NCBI RefSeq assembly: GCF_018691265.1
Contig: NW_024881327.1
Span: forward strand, 23,739,936-23,803,935
Origin: Tyto alba
Lineage: Eukaryota > Chordata > Aves > Strigiformes > Tytonidae
Direction of reading: 5' to 3'
Length of the DNA stretch: 64,000 nt
Shown in pieces: positions 23,382-37,150 of the stretch. The first letter of the stretch is position 1, and every line of letters starts with the position of its first letter. A model generated the notes under the pieces. It ran no database searches and had not been told where the DNA came from. It worked only from the letters and a program-made list of their open reading frames with translations. The translations under genes were made by a program, and so were the position numbers.

Positions 23382-26300
23382 CAGTAAGAAAGGGACAGAA
23401 AAGTCACTATATCTCATATTTTATTTTTTTGTGAACTAAGGAGAGAGATGTCCTATTTCAGTTATGGAAACCCTTGTACTACCATTAATCTCTGCATTTC
23501 CATTAACCTTAGGTAGGTGGAGTGTTTTTTTCAGATAAGAATATGGCTTTTAATTGAACTTGCATTTTTCTTACCTTGAAAATACCTATCTGCTCCATAA
23601 CATCCACTTAAAAATATTTTAACACCCACATTCTAGGGTATGTCTAGAAAGGAACAGCAGGAACATCTTATTGGGAAGTAAGACAGAGCCATATGCTTGA
23701 GAAATCTATACTTCCAGATAGTGTCTCTTACATTATTTGCATTAGTGATAATGCTTCAGTATGACTGTGACAAAAAGTGTCCCAGTATTCCCACTATCAG
23801 TACCCCTATACTATGCTAGCCACCTCTAAGTAATTTCTGTAATTAACCATATAATAAGCTAAGTGACCTAGTGAACATGGTGTGAACATAGTATTGCAGG
23901 CCACCCATGGTATCTGCCTCCCTTCTCCCCTGCAAAAATGAGAACAAGGATGGTAAGTGATTAGAAAAAGAATAAAATAAAAATAGCTATCAATATAGTG
24001 GATTACGGAAGTTTCTAACACAGACCTCTGCTGTATAGAGACAGGATATACTTATCAATCGGAACTGTATGTTTTCAAAAAGGCCTTTTTTCCTTCTCTT
24101 CATTTCAGAGCTAAGAATTCAATAGACACTTTGCACTGGAACAAGAGAGGCATATCTTAATTAAAAAGATAAGATTTCACTAAAAAATCTCAGGCCACTT
24201 GCTAAATCCAGAAGGTGATTTTGTTGGAACCTTGTTTGGAAACCTGTTGGTCTCCTCCTGAGCCTAATAAATCATAGACCTTTCATGTTTTCACTGTATG
24301 AAAAGAGCATTAAAACTACTGAGAATGTGAAAACCACTGGGAACTCTTCATTCCCTGAAAGGACCAAGAAATGTCTTTGACACAATGTAACTTTAATTGT
24401 TAAAATCCTTACATTTATTTTGAACAAAAGAACCTGCATTTTCAGGCATCTGAAGTCCTGACCCCAAGCAAGAAACAGCAAAATGGACAGCTTTATTTCT
24501 TTTCTGCTCAGGTTTCTAACCAGATTTTCATATAAGTCAGAATTTGCACAGCCTGACTGATGTTTTTCTAGCTCACTGGGTAAAGAAGACTTCGCAAAGC
24601 TGAAGCAATAACTAGGATGTACTATACAGAAAGTGACCCAGTGAAATTGCAACTGTAGAGTGTTTTCCTATGTATTTTGTACTCTGAGGCTATCCGGAGT
24701 CTATGCTGATAGCAGTAGCCTTATAGATACTATATACAGGTATAGCTGTATCATGTCATGTATGAATATGAACCTGGTAAAGAAAGCCTAAAGTGAAAGG
24801 AATGATAGAGGAAGGAGAATAAGTCTGGAAAAGAAGTGCATCTGGAGAAGGGGAGAGTAATGAGAAGGATTAAATGAAATCTGATTGTTTTACATTTGTT
24901 TTGTTAGTGTTCTTGAGAGATAGCTCTGATTTAATTCTGTCATGAAATTACAGAGTTTGAATTTGTAATAGTGTGCATGTGCCTGGCCCAAATAACTGTG
25001 TAAATGTGCCTGGGATAAGTGTCCTGACCTTAGAAAATATAACTTTTTTTTTTTTTTTTTGGTACTGGGATGCAAATACAAGACCCTGGGACAACATGGG
25101 TGGTACATTCGGGGCAAAAGTCTTCTTAAGGTTCAAGAGAGATAAAAAGTGACCTTAGCATTTCTTGTGAATTTAAACTTTGCTGCAAGATGTGTTAAAC
25201 AAGAATGTTTAAAAGCCTCCTGTGAGCTGGAAGACTATGCTCTTTCTAAATATTACATGAGCCCTTCTGAGGGGCGATAAAATAAGCAGTGAGCAGAGCT
25301 GTGGGAGTTGGCTAGAGTGGTTATCAGAACAAAAAAAGCAGTGTGAGGCTCAGATAGCAGAGACAGGATGAGTGCAGGAGCAGGCAATGGAGTGAGGGTG
25401 CCTAAACAGCAAATGAAAACAGGTAGGGGAGCAAGTGTCTGCCCAATGTGTGACTCTGGAGACAAGGACGGCAGTGAAGCTTGTCTAGGGGAGAGTGAAA
25501 TGAGGAGGAGTTAACATGAACATGACAAACCACCAGATCAGATTAACTCAAATCAGACCTTGCAATCCAGAAACACTTAAAAAAACTTTAAAGAGTGAAG
25601 ATCATTGCATGAGGGGAAAACAGTAGCTTAACAGTTCCCTAAAAGAACAAAGTGAACTGTTTAAAAGCTTTTTAGTAACACTTTAAGAATTAGTTATTCT
25701 TATCTTACATACATACTGTGTTAGCTTTTTGTTTTTTCTCCTTGTAATAAGAATATTCTTTGTATGCTATTTAATTTGTATTCATGAGTGAGGAAAATCA
25801 ACTCTCACAGAACCAGAAAGTTTAATATAATTATCCCAAAGGTTTATAGGTGGAACTCAAGCCAGTGTTTTTTTCTTTTTAAGTAATCCCCTTAAATTTA
25901 AACCTGACCTTTGTTACAGCAAATCAAGTCATGACAGAAGAGTTATATGCGTTAAGCAGCCATATCCAGCTGTATAAAAAACAAAAGTTACTGCTCTGGT
26001 TGTCAGCCATCATCTGCTACTTCTTTGAGTCACCATTAGTTTTATTTAAGATATTTTTGTTGGACTTTTTTTTTTTTTTTTAATTGAAAAAATTTCCACA
26101 GCCCGCCAACATTTTCTGCAGGACTATAGTACTACATCCTCTAAAATTACACACCCATTCAGTAGTGTGGTTTTCATTTTTATCAAGGCCATCACTGGAA
26201 CATTTATTTATGATAGCATCCTGGCCTAGTGAAAGAAATGTCACATGAGGCTTATATGCTACAGCTTCATGGAAAAAGGAATTGCATTTGTTAAGTATAA

Positions 26301-29237
26301 TTTAATATTGAAATGACCTGAAATGAAGCAGTTTGGTCACTTTACAAAGCTATGATGAAACATCTTAGCGCTGGGAATGCTTATGTGTATCCTTAAAACT
26401 AATGATGCTAAAATATTTTGACATTTCTTAATTAAAATTTCAAGGATATGAAAAAATGTAAATTTCATTGTGATTTGGGGATCAAAATAAATAATGTTTC
26501 AGAATGTTCTGCAAGAAATTCAGACTTCTGTTCCAATTCCTATATCTGAAATTTGTGGAGGTAATAGGTTTAGGAAGTGATCCGTATTAAGATAATCCTG
26601 TTCTTTAGGAGATAGGTGTGGTGTGTAGGTTATGATACAGACAGTGTCAAAGGCAGTAGCAAGGGCTACTTCCAAGAGCAAAGATTACAGACTTCTGGAC
26701 AAACAGTTTCTTAAGGACAATCTTTTACTACTTTTATATGGTCATTTAACAGTCACAGGTCAGAAGTTGCAAACTTTAATGCTGAGAGATGGATTTACTC
26801 CTACAATCAAATGGAAAGATATCTTCTCTTCTGGCTTTCAGCCCTCAGGATTCAGAGAGCTCTTTTTCATTCATGCCCCATTGATTTCTCTCTAACCAAT
26901 GAGCCACATCACATCCAAGTCAGATCTGAAGGGTGGTGTACTGAGTTATATTTTTTTTCTCCTATTAAAGATGAAGCGTGCAAAACAAAACTTAAGAGTT
27001 GCTAGGAGATGCTGCCTCCCAGAGAGGCAAGTTGCCATTAATCAACTGCTGTCGTTAATAGGACTATTACCTCTCACAGATGTGCTTTTCAAGATACTGA
27101 GACTCTTGGGTTTTGGCATCGCACAGAACCTAATGCATGCCATTAGAAAAAATCTGCTCCTGGCGTATGGTTGGCAGTAGTGTAGCAGTTGCTGATTCCT
27201 GTTCTAGACTTTGTTTACTCTGAGTAAAGAAGATAAAACTATCTGGCTACCTGTCAGCCAGGCTTACTAGTTTACAGAGTGAACTACTACATTACTTTTT
27301 TTTTTTTTTTTTTTTTTTTTTCTCTAAACAAAAGAAAGGCAAAAGTGGGACAGGTTGGTAATACCAAAAATGCATTCTTAAATTGAAATCATATTAACAA
27401 TTTTTTTTTTTATCATCTTTTCCTGAACAAGGCACTGATCGTTTCCTCTAGAATACAGGTATAATACTTGCAACAAAGCACTTTCTGTTCACTGTTCCAC
27501 ATAATTTTTATTAGCATGCTTTATACCCCTTGTATAAAAGATAAGTGCTATGAAACCAGATTGACTACAAAACCTCATACTGTCTTCACTTTGGTATTTT
27601 TCATTACATTTAATTTTTAGTAAACTTATTTATGTATACAATTCAAGTGATGTAAATTTTTCTATCATTGTCCTATTTCACCGACTTCAACTAAGGTTCC
27701 AAGAAATATTATGCAAAAAAATTGCTATATGGAATTGAACAACAAAATAATTTACATCTACACCAACACACCATACATTTAAATTTCTTTTGCTTTGAAA
27801 ACTTTCTTTTTGCTTTGTTCATAAATTAATTTCATATTATTATGGTGAATGGATTGCATGTTATCTTGGATAAACAGACTCACATGCAGAATAGAAAAAT
27901 CCATATATTCAGGAAAACTAAAATGGCAATCAAAGCATAACCAAGAGTTTTCTTAGTACATCTGATATTTAAATATATAAATATATACATAGATGTATAT
28001 AAGTATATATCAGCAATAGGTGTTCTTATATTTGAGAGCAGGACCAAAGCTCAGATTGCATCACTTATTTGTCTAATTTTGCACCCATATGGATAAAACA
28101 CAAGTAGCTATGGTTAGGGATCCTGACCCTTGTTAAGAACTCTCAGGTTGTTACAGTACAGTTCTAGGAGAGGGAGGGGGGGTATAAACAACAGGGATGA
28201 TGTTTAGTTTTCCTGGGATTGCTCAAACAGCCAGGTGCTAAGAAACCCTGTGCAAGTATCTCTTGGGACTTCAAAAGAAACATTTTATAAAGAAATGGAA
28301 GGGGCTGGAAAAACCTGATAGGCAGGTAAATAGCACATGGTGCTGTTAAGTTAGTACATGCAATAAAAATTTGTAAGCAAAGAGAGCTTTTATGTACCAA
28401 GAAAGTATCAATGCTGTGTGCTTTTCTCTTTCTCTGTGCATATGTGTACTTAAAGACTAAATTTGGAAAATAATTTATTATTATGAATAAATGTTGGATT
28501 GGATCTTTGTCTTCATAGTTGTATTCTGAGTGGATTCAGATTTAGGTTGGTTTCCTAGCCTAGTTACAAACGTTGATTTGGTTTGTTTGTTTAACATGGT
28601 TTCGGCTAATCTAATTCTGAAAGTTACTTTATCTGTAAGCAATTCTCTATCATCTGTAATATCACAGTAATATTTTTAACCTTGAAGAAGAGTTACAGAC
28701 ATCAACAATATTAGATTGTCAAAAACTTGAGTTAGAAAAGTGAAAAACAAAACATTTAGAAAAAAATATTTCAGTTCCCCAATGAACAGCAGAATCATTT
28801 GCAAATAATGAATATAGTTTTTAATTACTCTGTGATAACTACAAATTCATACAATTTTCCAATTAATTTAAAATTTACATTTTATTTTGTCTTTAACAAG
28901 TTTGAACAGTCAATAGCTTAAATAGGTTAGCAGGATGGTAAAGCTATATACTTAGTTTGTGGATTAGCTGTCCAGTTCTTGCTCATGAGCATATGGACTA
29001 AAAAGCTTTTTTGTATTTTCCATTGTTGGCAAATAGTAGCAAAATAAAACTTAGAAACTATGCCAATGGTTACCTGTATTTCTTGAGAGTGCCACCATAA
29101 CCTATTCTGTTCTCAACAGCTCTGCTATTTTTCATGAAAACTCAAAGTTTGGCATTTGAATATAAAAAAGGATGTGAAATTGCTCATGCATTTTAATACC
29201 TCACTCCAGAATCAGGAATGAAGTAAATGTTTGATAC
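23382..29237. other. Intergenic, AT-rich
   Basis: Noncoding sequence with T runs at 25044-25060, 26066-26081 and 27296-27321 (26 Ts) and a TA-rich tract at about 27967-28010. The largest open frame is 126 codons (minus, 24652 to 24272). It has no recognisable domain, no codon signal I can see, and no flanking splice or promoter context. Nothing else is supported. Confidence 0.6.
27296..27321. repeat. T26 homopolymer
   Basis: Longest homopolymer in the window; could be the reverse of a retroposed A-tail, but no element body is recognised to its right. Confidence 0.9.
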
Positions 29238-29372
29238 GAATCATAGATTATCCTGAGTTTGAAGGGACCCATGAGGATCATCAAGTCCAACTCCTGACTC
29301 TACACAGGGCAATCAGAAAGTTAAACCATGTATCTAAGACCACTGTCCAAATGCTTCTTGAACACCAACAGG
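29238..29372 (-). repeat. CR1 LINE 3' end, short copy
   Basis: Starts with aatcatagattatcctgag, then gaagggacccatgaggatca and tcaagtccaactcctgactc. It closely parallels the copy at 19348, sharing ctacacagggcaa and gttaaaccat and the later cactgtccaaatgcttcttg. Only about 135 bp remain. The close match suggests the same CR1 subfamily. Confidence 0.85.
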
Positions 29373-32300
29373 CATGACATGAATGTCAGAGTGATCCTGC
29401 CAGGGATATAGGGTGGATTCATGTAACTTAATTCTGTTTGAGTTAAATTTTTCTAAACTAATCAAAGAAACCAGCTATTTTAGATACCTTTTTTGGGGGA
29501 TCAGATGAATCATTCTTTGAGAGCACTTATTTTTGTTTACAGTATAGGCGACTTATTTCAGAGTAGACATCAAACTGCTAGTTGGTAGAAGTTGGGACAA
29601 CTGAACACCATTCATGGAAATATAATTGATAAATTTAATACTTTAGGTGAATGAATGGAAAGTGGTCTGCATTTTGAAGTACAGTCACTGCAATTACTTC
29701 CCTGAGAACCCAGAACCTTTCATTTCCTAGTGGTTGCCTAGAGTAAGAGCTGTCTCTCACCACACAAAATCTGGCTTTTGAATTCTGGAGGTATAACGGT
29801 AAATATATAGTTGGTATAGGACCTATGAGGAAGGCAGGAATGTATTAAGAGACAAAGTGCAAAAAACTTCTAAAAATTTATAGTATTGAAAAATTATTGT
29901 CCAAGTTTCAGTCACTGTCTTGATAACTGTCATTGTGGATGCTAATTTAGGGATGTGTCACAGCACACCAAGCTCACAGGTCATTTTTCGTTATATCTTG
30001 AGGATCATCAAAATTAAGTACATGAAGATACTTACTAGTCTTAGGTATGAATATTTCATTAGCAGCTGAAAAGAGGAGAGTGTAAAAAAAATCCCAAGTC
30101 AAGCAGCACAGGTGGTTATTTCAGCAACAATCTCTTACACATCTCCCTGTGGAAAGGTTTATATAAAAATGACACCTTTGAGAATGCTAGTTATTTCTTC
30201 TCTAGGAAAGTTAAGACAAAAGTACATAATTTCCACATCAATAATGAGTCTTTTTATTGCACAGAATTGGGTCTGATCTGTTCCAATAATAACTGTAATA
30301 CAGTATTGAAATGCTGTTTTACATGAAGATAATAAATTTTTCTGTTAAACATCAGTTCAGATTGTGTACTTTTCATGGAAGAGCAAATTGATGTTTGATT
30401 AGTCAAAATAATATAATTTAAGGAGTACTGAATATTATTTAGTTTACTGTAGATAGTCAAAACATTTTTAAATTGGTAAAGGTAGCAAGAATATCAGATA
30501 AAACTACCAATGTGTTTGGTCTCTTTAAGCCATTACAAAGTTAGTCATCTACAATAGCAACATTTCAGTTATAAATAATCTCTTAAGGAATTATATTAGG
30601 AGAGAATTAACATGCATTCACCTAAGCATACTCTTAGGTGAATGCTGATAGCACACAAAATTTTAATTGCCCCTCTTTAGTACTCATCATTTTCAGACTT
30701 CTTTGTGTGAGTATAAAGGGTCCAATTTTCTCTAGAGAGTGTGCAATGAATGAAAATATGATAAGGGACTCTAGACTCAGTTTCTGAGAGATGGCTACAC
30801 CATGGATGGATAGGCAATATGCGAACCTCTTTAAGATCCTAGAAAAAAATAAAAGAAAAGTTATTCAAAGAGGAAGAAGGATTCTGCTCTGTAAGAAACT
30901 CCTATGTGCTGTTTATTTTTTTAACCAAAACCATAAGTTTAGTTAATAAGTTCCAACTTTTAATAGCTCTCCCTATGATCTAGAAAAATCAAAACCAAAA
31001 CATGGTAACTTGAAGTGTATCTCTCCAGCATAACAAAAATAGACACACATATTGAAGCTTTTTGCATATGACATTTTCAGAGGAAAAGGATTTTGTAAGT
31101 TTAGCTGTTTTGAATATTTTACTTAATAAAGTAAGCAACAACATAAATATGTAAATCATTATATTCATCAAGAATATGAGGATAATTTTAAAAATCTGAT
31201 ATTAAGTGAAGGTAATGGAAACATTTTAACAACCTATAATAATCAGAGTAAAATATTATAATTTTCTTAATGACTTCTTTTGCATCCCTATGGATATTTA
31301 TTCCTCACAGAAAGCAATTCTAACTACTGTGGATAGAAAAAGACACTGAAATTCCTAGGCTTCTAACTATTATTAGTTTTAATACTGATGTTCCTAAAAG
31401 ATCACATATTTTAAACTAGTGGTATGTCTCCTACTTTGTATTTAATATGGGAGAGATTTTTGCTGATACCTGTTTATTTCCTAAAGAACCAATCAATACC
31501 ACTGGAGACAAGCCTTAGTCACCCTCTCGAAAATCTTCAGGAGAGATTCTCCAAATGAGAACACTAGTAGATGACACTATCGGGATGGCAGCTCAGTTTA
31601 GAGGATATGAATGTCTCCCAGTAGTACTTCATTTTTATCATTCTGAAATAATTTCAGCATTCTTTGAATGCTGCAAGCTATTTAATATTCATACAAAGAA
31701 AAAGATGTTTTCTCCACTGAACAAATCTTTCAAGCTATTACAAGGCAGTCTTCTCCCCTAGATATAGATAAATTTTTAACATTTCATTTACATCTGTTTT
31801 AAAGCTTACCTATATGGCTGTATTAGAGCGAAGAGAGGGAATACAGTATCAGAAGCCTGTGGACAGTGAGAAGAACCTGCATTCATCTTCCCCTGCTAGT
31901 CTGTGAAGACATGGGAGTGATGGACAACTTTTTCACTACATCCTTCCATTTACCTAATACAGGTTGGGATGATATCTTAAAGAATAAAAATTATGGTACC
32001 CATAAGAACTACCAACCTGTACCTTGTGAACTTCATATGATTAATCAGTATTGCCCTCCCTAACATGAGGACTAACATACCTCCAAAAGCTGTGTATACT
32101 GAGTGCTTGAGAAATGACTATTGGCAGTCATACACCACCTCTCAGTTAGCTGGTAAGAGCATCTTCTCACCTCATCCTTTCCCCATCCAGCTTTTATATA
32201 CTCTCTGACCTCTTACAGAAAATTGCAAATCAGCCATCTCAAACAGCTTATTATAAACGTCGTACACTATATCCTACATAATGATTCAGCTGTTACCTGT

Positions 32301-32639
32301 GGTGCTGTGACCTGATACCTGCTGCTGTTATGGTAAGACCATTGCCAATGCAGAGTTAAAATGCTTGCATGATTAAGCAAAGCCTGCCAGATGTGATATT
32401 TAATAGGACCTTAGTTTTGTGAGCTTCATTATAGCTGCTGCCACTAATAGAATAAGCTTCAAACATGGGAGGAAATCCTTGTCCTTTTGAAGCTTCATCC
32501 TGCATCCTCATGCATTTTTTAAAGAATACTATTTACATTAATTTATTAAACTTGGGTACCATGGTCTAATAACAGTAAATTAAAGCCAAAACATAAGAAC
32601 AAATTTAGAGAACAATTACAAGATAGAAAAACAGCAATT
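29373..32639. other. Intergenic, AT-rich
   Basis: No gene or young repeat recognised. The one structured element is a perfect hairpin at 30614-30645. Open frames are short. Confidence 0.6.
30614..30645. repeat. Perfect inverted repeat, 13-bp arms, 6-base loop
   Basis: gcattcacctaag (30614-30626), loop catact, cttaggtgaatgc (30633-30645). Pairing stops right outside the arms, so it is too short for a typical pre-miRNA. Confidence 0.95.
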
Positions 32640-33035
32640 ACATATGACCTGGGGGTTATGTTAGTAACCATGTGGTGGGTCTCTAACACTGTTCTTCCAT
32701 GCATAAGCAAAGAGATATAAAAATGAATTAGAAGAATGTTACTGCTTTTCTATAGCAACTAGTGAGACCAAAATTGGAACATTATATTTACATATATTAC
32801 CTACACTTCATAAAATGCAGTTAAAACCAGAATAATGTATAAAGGGTAATTATTCACAAGATTAATGTGAGCTCTAGCTTATTTTACAGTAAAGACTGAG
32901 GAAGTCTAGCTTCTCTAGATATTCTCTACCACTTGAAATTAAGACTGGATGCCGTTCTTACAGATATATTGTAGTCCAAAATTACAGCTTATTTCAGGAG
33001 TGACCAAATGAAATTCAGTGGCCTCTTTCAGGTAA
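32640..33035 (+). repeat. Ancient CR1-like fragment
   Basis: Heavily diverged. Recognisable pieces in CR1 order are tgacctgggggttatgttag, a stretch about actagtgagaccaaaattgg-aac (family 'ctggtgagaccacaactggaac'), gaggaagtctagcttctct and aagactggatgccgttctt. The last part, gagtgaccaaatgaaattcag, stands where the gene-poor 3' region would be. The call rests on the order of weak matches. Confidence 0.45.
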
Positions 33036-33641
33036 TTGAAAGCATGTTTATAAGAATACTCTTTGCATTTATAATCTGTGTGATATTTCAATACAATAGG
33101 TTACCTTGAGTTTTGATTTGTTTCATTAATGTAAATTTTAAGTTTTCTTTCAAACCTCTTAACTTTCAAACACTGAAAAAATCTGCAGCTTCTTAAGAAA
33201 AAGTCAACAGTAGAGAAGCTGAAATTATGTCTTTCAGCTCAAGGACATTTATGGAAAGTAAAAATACTTGCTTGATTTTATTTGTAAAATCTGTCCGAAA
33301 TATTGTGTCAAAATAAATTACTCTGAACACAAACACAATCAGAAATATGTAAAAATGGTGGATTAAGCAAGAGATGTCAGACTTGTTTTGTTTCACTCAG
33401 ATTGTAGTCATAATTTCCTAAAATTTTCCTCAGTCTACAAAGCTTCCTAGATACGTTTGTTCACTAAGTATTGCTTACAAGTTTCTTGCCAAGCAATTGA
33501 AGGTTATAAGTACTGTGGTATAGGTGGAATCTGGAGAACAGAATCTGTGCTAAAACAAATTTTATTCAGATGATCTAGAACAAACAGAACTGCAAGAAGG
33601 AATAACTACTGTTCCTTCATTTTCCAAAACTCAGTCAATCT

Positions 33642-33957
33642 CATTTAGGTTGGAAAATACCCTTAAGATCACTGAGTCCAACACTCTCAAGTCCACCACT
33701 AAACCATGTCCCTAAGCACCACACCTACACATCTTTTAAATACCTCCAGGATGGTGACTCAGCCGTTTCCCTGCGCAGCCTGTTCCATTGCTTGACAACT
33801 TTCAGTGAAGAAATTTTTCCTAATATCTAATCTAAATCTCCTCTGGCACAACTTGAGTCCGTTTCCTCTTGTTCTATTACTTGATACTTGAGAGAAGAGG
33901 CCAACACTCACATCACTACAACCTCCTTTCAGGTGATTGTAGAGAATGATATGATAG
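33642..33957 (-). repeat. CR1 LINE 3' fragment
   Basis: catttaggttggaaaatacc, a tcactgagtccaac segment, ccaccactaaaccatgtccc, cagcctgttccattgcttga, gaaatttttcctaatatcta, then ctcctctggcacaacttgag and a final tttcaggtgattgtagagaa. All match a reversed CR1 3' region of the chicken-type subfamilies. The terminal octamer repeat is eroded at the left edge. Confidence 0.93.
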
Positions 33958-36900
33958 AAAGACTTGCCATGATTTGGGGGTGATCACCAGTCCTACAGAA
34001 TCAATATGCTTAAGTTCTTGAGATCTCTGTTTATGACAAAAATTAGCACAGACAAAAGTCATGTGTTCCATATTTACCATTTACACTGTGATAATAGTTT
34101 AATTGATATGAAACAATTATGCCCGAGAACATATGCCTGGTACCAAATTAACAATATTTTTTATTTCTGTCTATATATAAATTAGTAGATGATTTGCAGA
34201 AATATTTAACATTGAAACAGAGCATAAAAGAAAATGCTAACTGTGCAGAAAACGTGTGTTGAGGTTTAAACCCAAAAAAAGCATTATACTTTAAATGTTC
34301 ATAGGCTTCAAAGCAGCTTTTACATCTAAAGTTTTAGAAGTGGACTGAAATTAGTAAAATATAATCAGTATTCTCACAATCTAGTATCCTCCATCATTCT
34401 TTAACAATTTAATTAAAAGATGGGCAATGAATCTTATGTCAGCCGATGAGTGTATCACTATACACTGTGAAACAAATTAATCAGCAAAAATACAGCACTA
34501 CAGAATAGTGTTGCAATAACCTTTTGCTATATAAGCAAGGACATAGACTTAATTTTTAAACAAACAAGTAACTGTTCATTTCTTGACTGAACTTAAGGTA
34601 ACTGTCATGTCAAGCTTGAGTTGTTATCATGGCAAATGAAAAAAAATTACACTCTTTACTAAGCATTTTAATGGGAATCTTAGATTGAATCATCTCTCCC
34701 AATTAAGGGGTATTCAGAAAATATGAAATGAGAGTGCTCTTCAGCTCTGTATTAAGATGATAGCTTAGTCACAATTTAGGGTTTTAGAAGTATGAAAAGG
34801 ATAGAACCTCTTGAAAAATGAATCCCAGCAGTCTAATTAATCTAATCACCACAAATTATATTCTCCCTCAATAATATATTTTCTAGTACAAATAGAAATA
34901 TAAAAAGTGTAATTTATAGATAGTTCAATAAACTAATCTGCTCTCTGTGTTGCTGTACTGTCACTACCTCCAGTATCATGAGGTGTGTTAATATTTATTG
35001 TCCTTTTTGCTCCTTTTTCTTTGAAAAAACACTTGTGAGAGCCAAGTCAGCATTGCATTGTAAGAACGTATCCACACTGAAAGTGTAAAACATCTGAACG
35101 CTACTTTTGCACGCATTGGATCTAAGCAGAGTGACACAAGTGGTGTGAGGACACCTAAGGTAATTTAACTTTACAGCTGTGAGTAGTGTGTGCCACAGGG
35201 TTTCGGTGCAGTGCTGGCCTGGAGGGCTGCCTCCATGGCAGTCTGTTGTGTTGGAAGACTTTGAAAAGACATTTGGGTCTATGACTGCTCTGCAGTCAGT
35301 GCACTGAAAGTAAGAAAACCACATAACATGAGCATACTAAATTGATAAATTACATTCAGGACTTGTGATAGTGAGGGCAAAAGTGAATGGTTGTATGTCT
35401 TTGTTGTAGTTTCATGGAAGGAGGCATTTCTTCCCTTTAGATAAATTTAATGGAAGAAAGGTTTGTTCAGACTGTTACATTTCTTAGAGAACAACAGCGT
35501 TTCTGCTAGTACCACTTACAGTTTAATTTATGAAGAGTCACAATTTGGGAGTGTTAAAAGGCATGACCGCTGCCTCCACCACTGTAACTGCCCTAGCCTA
35601 ACTAATTGCAGCTGCCACTTTATATCTGACAGGCCAGCACATATGGCTGTGGATGCAACCACAGATAAAAATGAACATTCAGGAATGATGATTGGCCATA
35701 AATGTATATATTAATGAGATAAATACCAGGCAAGCTGAAGCATCCTGAGGGACACAAAAGAAGGAAACATAATAAAAAGAAAAAACCTCATGGCAAATCT
35801 AACACTACCCATTCTGTTGTCATTTCATTATGTAATGGGCATCAGAGGGAATGCTGGCCAGGCTTTCTGTGTAGTAGTCCCTCTCATGCTTGAACATCAT
35901 AAACTTCATGTTAGGTCATGACTGAAGTTGTTATTTTCTTCAAGTAGTCTGCCAAATGTTCCACCAACAGCCTCACTGTTCTGCTGCAGTGCAAGGAGAT
36001 TTTAGCTAACAGTTTCTCTTGAAGGGTACTTCTCCCTAAATAGTTCTCTGTGATACCAGCTTCCAGTTGGCCTGTGGAGCCTTGAGAAGCCAGCAGGGAA
36101 CTATGACCTTTTGCTGGACACGTGATGATAGACCAGTCTCACTGTTTAGACCTGCAACTTCCTAAAGAGCAAAATTCCTGTGACTTGGCAGCTCCCCTGA
36201 AATCACTGACAATATCCAGAGTACTCTGACAGTAAAAGCTAAGTTTATTATAGTAAAAAGCCAAGCTCATGAAATCAACTATTATATTTGGAAAGAGATA
36301 CAGGAAAGTAAAACAGGACATACATGACTGGTTTGATTTCTGGATTCCTCTCTTCAGTTAGCAGACTGATGCCGTGCTAACTCCCAAGAAAATTCCTCTA
36401 GCCCATCAAAGCTGGGTTACAATCCCATAGGCAGGGCGTGCACCCAAGTTTGCCTTTGCAAAGATATTGATGATTGGGTTGTAAGATTTCTACTGCATAC
36501 AAAATAATTTAAGGGCTTATGGTAACTTCTAGTCCTGGTAACCATTCCAATATCCTCAGCCTTGTGTCCTGTGCAATGACATTCTGCCTGACTTGGATTC
36601 ATCTCAGGAAGATAACTTTGAATGTAAGCTCCAGTTAAGTGGAATTCACTTAATGATTAAGACAGATGTGTCGAATGTAAACATGCGTTTTTTTGGCAGC
36701 CAGTGGTGACTGCATTTATTTAAATTTATGTCTTTATAATATGTACCCTAGAATCGTTCATTACATAAACTTGCAAATGAAAATAGTGACTGTTTAATAG
36801 CTCTTGTTAGAAATTAAATGTGACTAAGCAACAATGCTGTGTTAAAAATTGGTAAATCCACAATATAGGTAAAACTGAGACCTATGGAATAAGGGAGATT

Positions 36901-36989
36901 TCTTATATATGGTTACAAAAACTTTACAACAGTTTGATTCTCTGACAATTTTGGAGAGTGTGCTAAATTAGAAATGAAAAATACAGTAC

Positions 36990-37150
36990 TGAAGATGTGC
37001 TCAAAAGGGACAATGGAGCTTAAAAAGTTTCAACAGAACAGCAACCAGAATGATCAAAGACATGAAGGTACAGCACAGTACAGGGAGCTGGGCTTCACCT
37101 GCAGGAGAGAGTCATGGAAAAGGCAAGCAGACAGTGACCGCCTCTCCTAA
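36990..37150 (+). repeat. CR1 fragment from the 3' ORF/UTR border
   Basis: cagcaaccagaatgatcaaa followed by agggagctgggcttcacctg and caggagagagtcatgg match the CR1 segment 'ggcaaccagaatgatcaagg ... ctgagggagctgggcttgttcagcctgcagaagag'. It is degenerate and short. The open frame that begins at 37050 starts inside it. Confidence 0.62.

Noticed and set aside
24272..24652. 126-codon minus-strand frame
   Set aside because: No recognisable motif and no supporting signals; within chance length for this amount of sequence.
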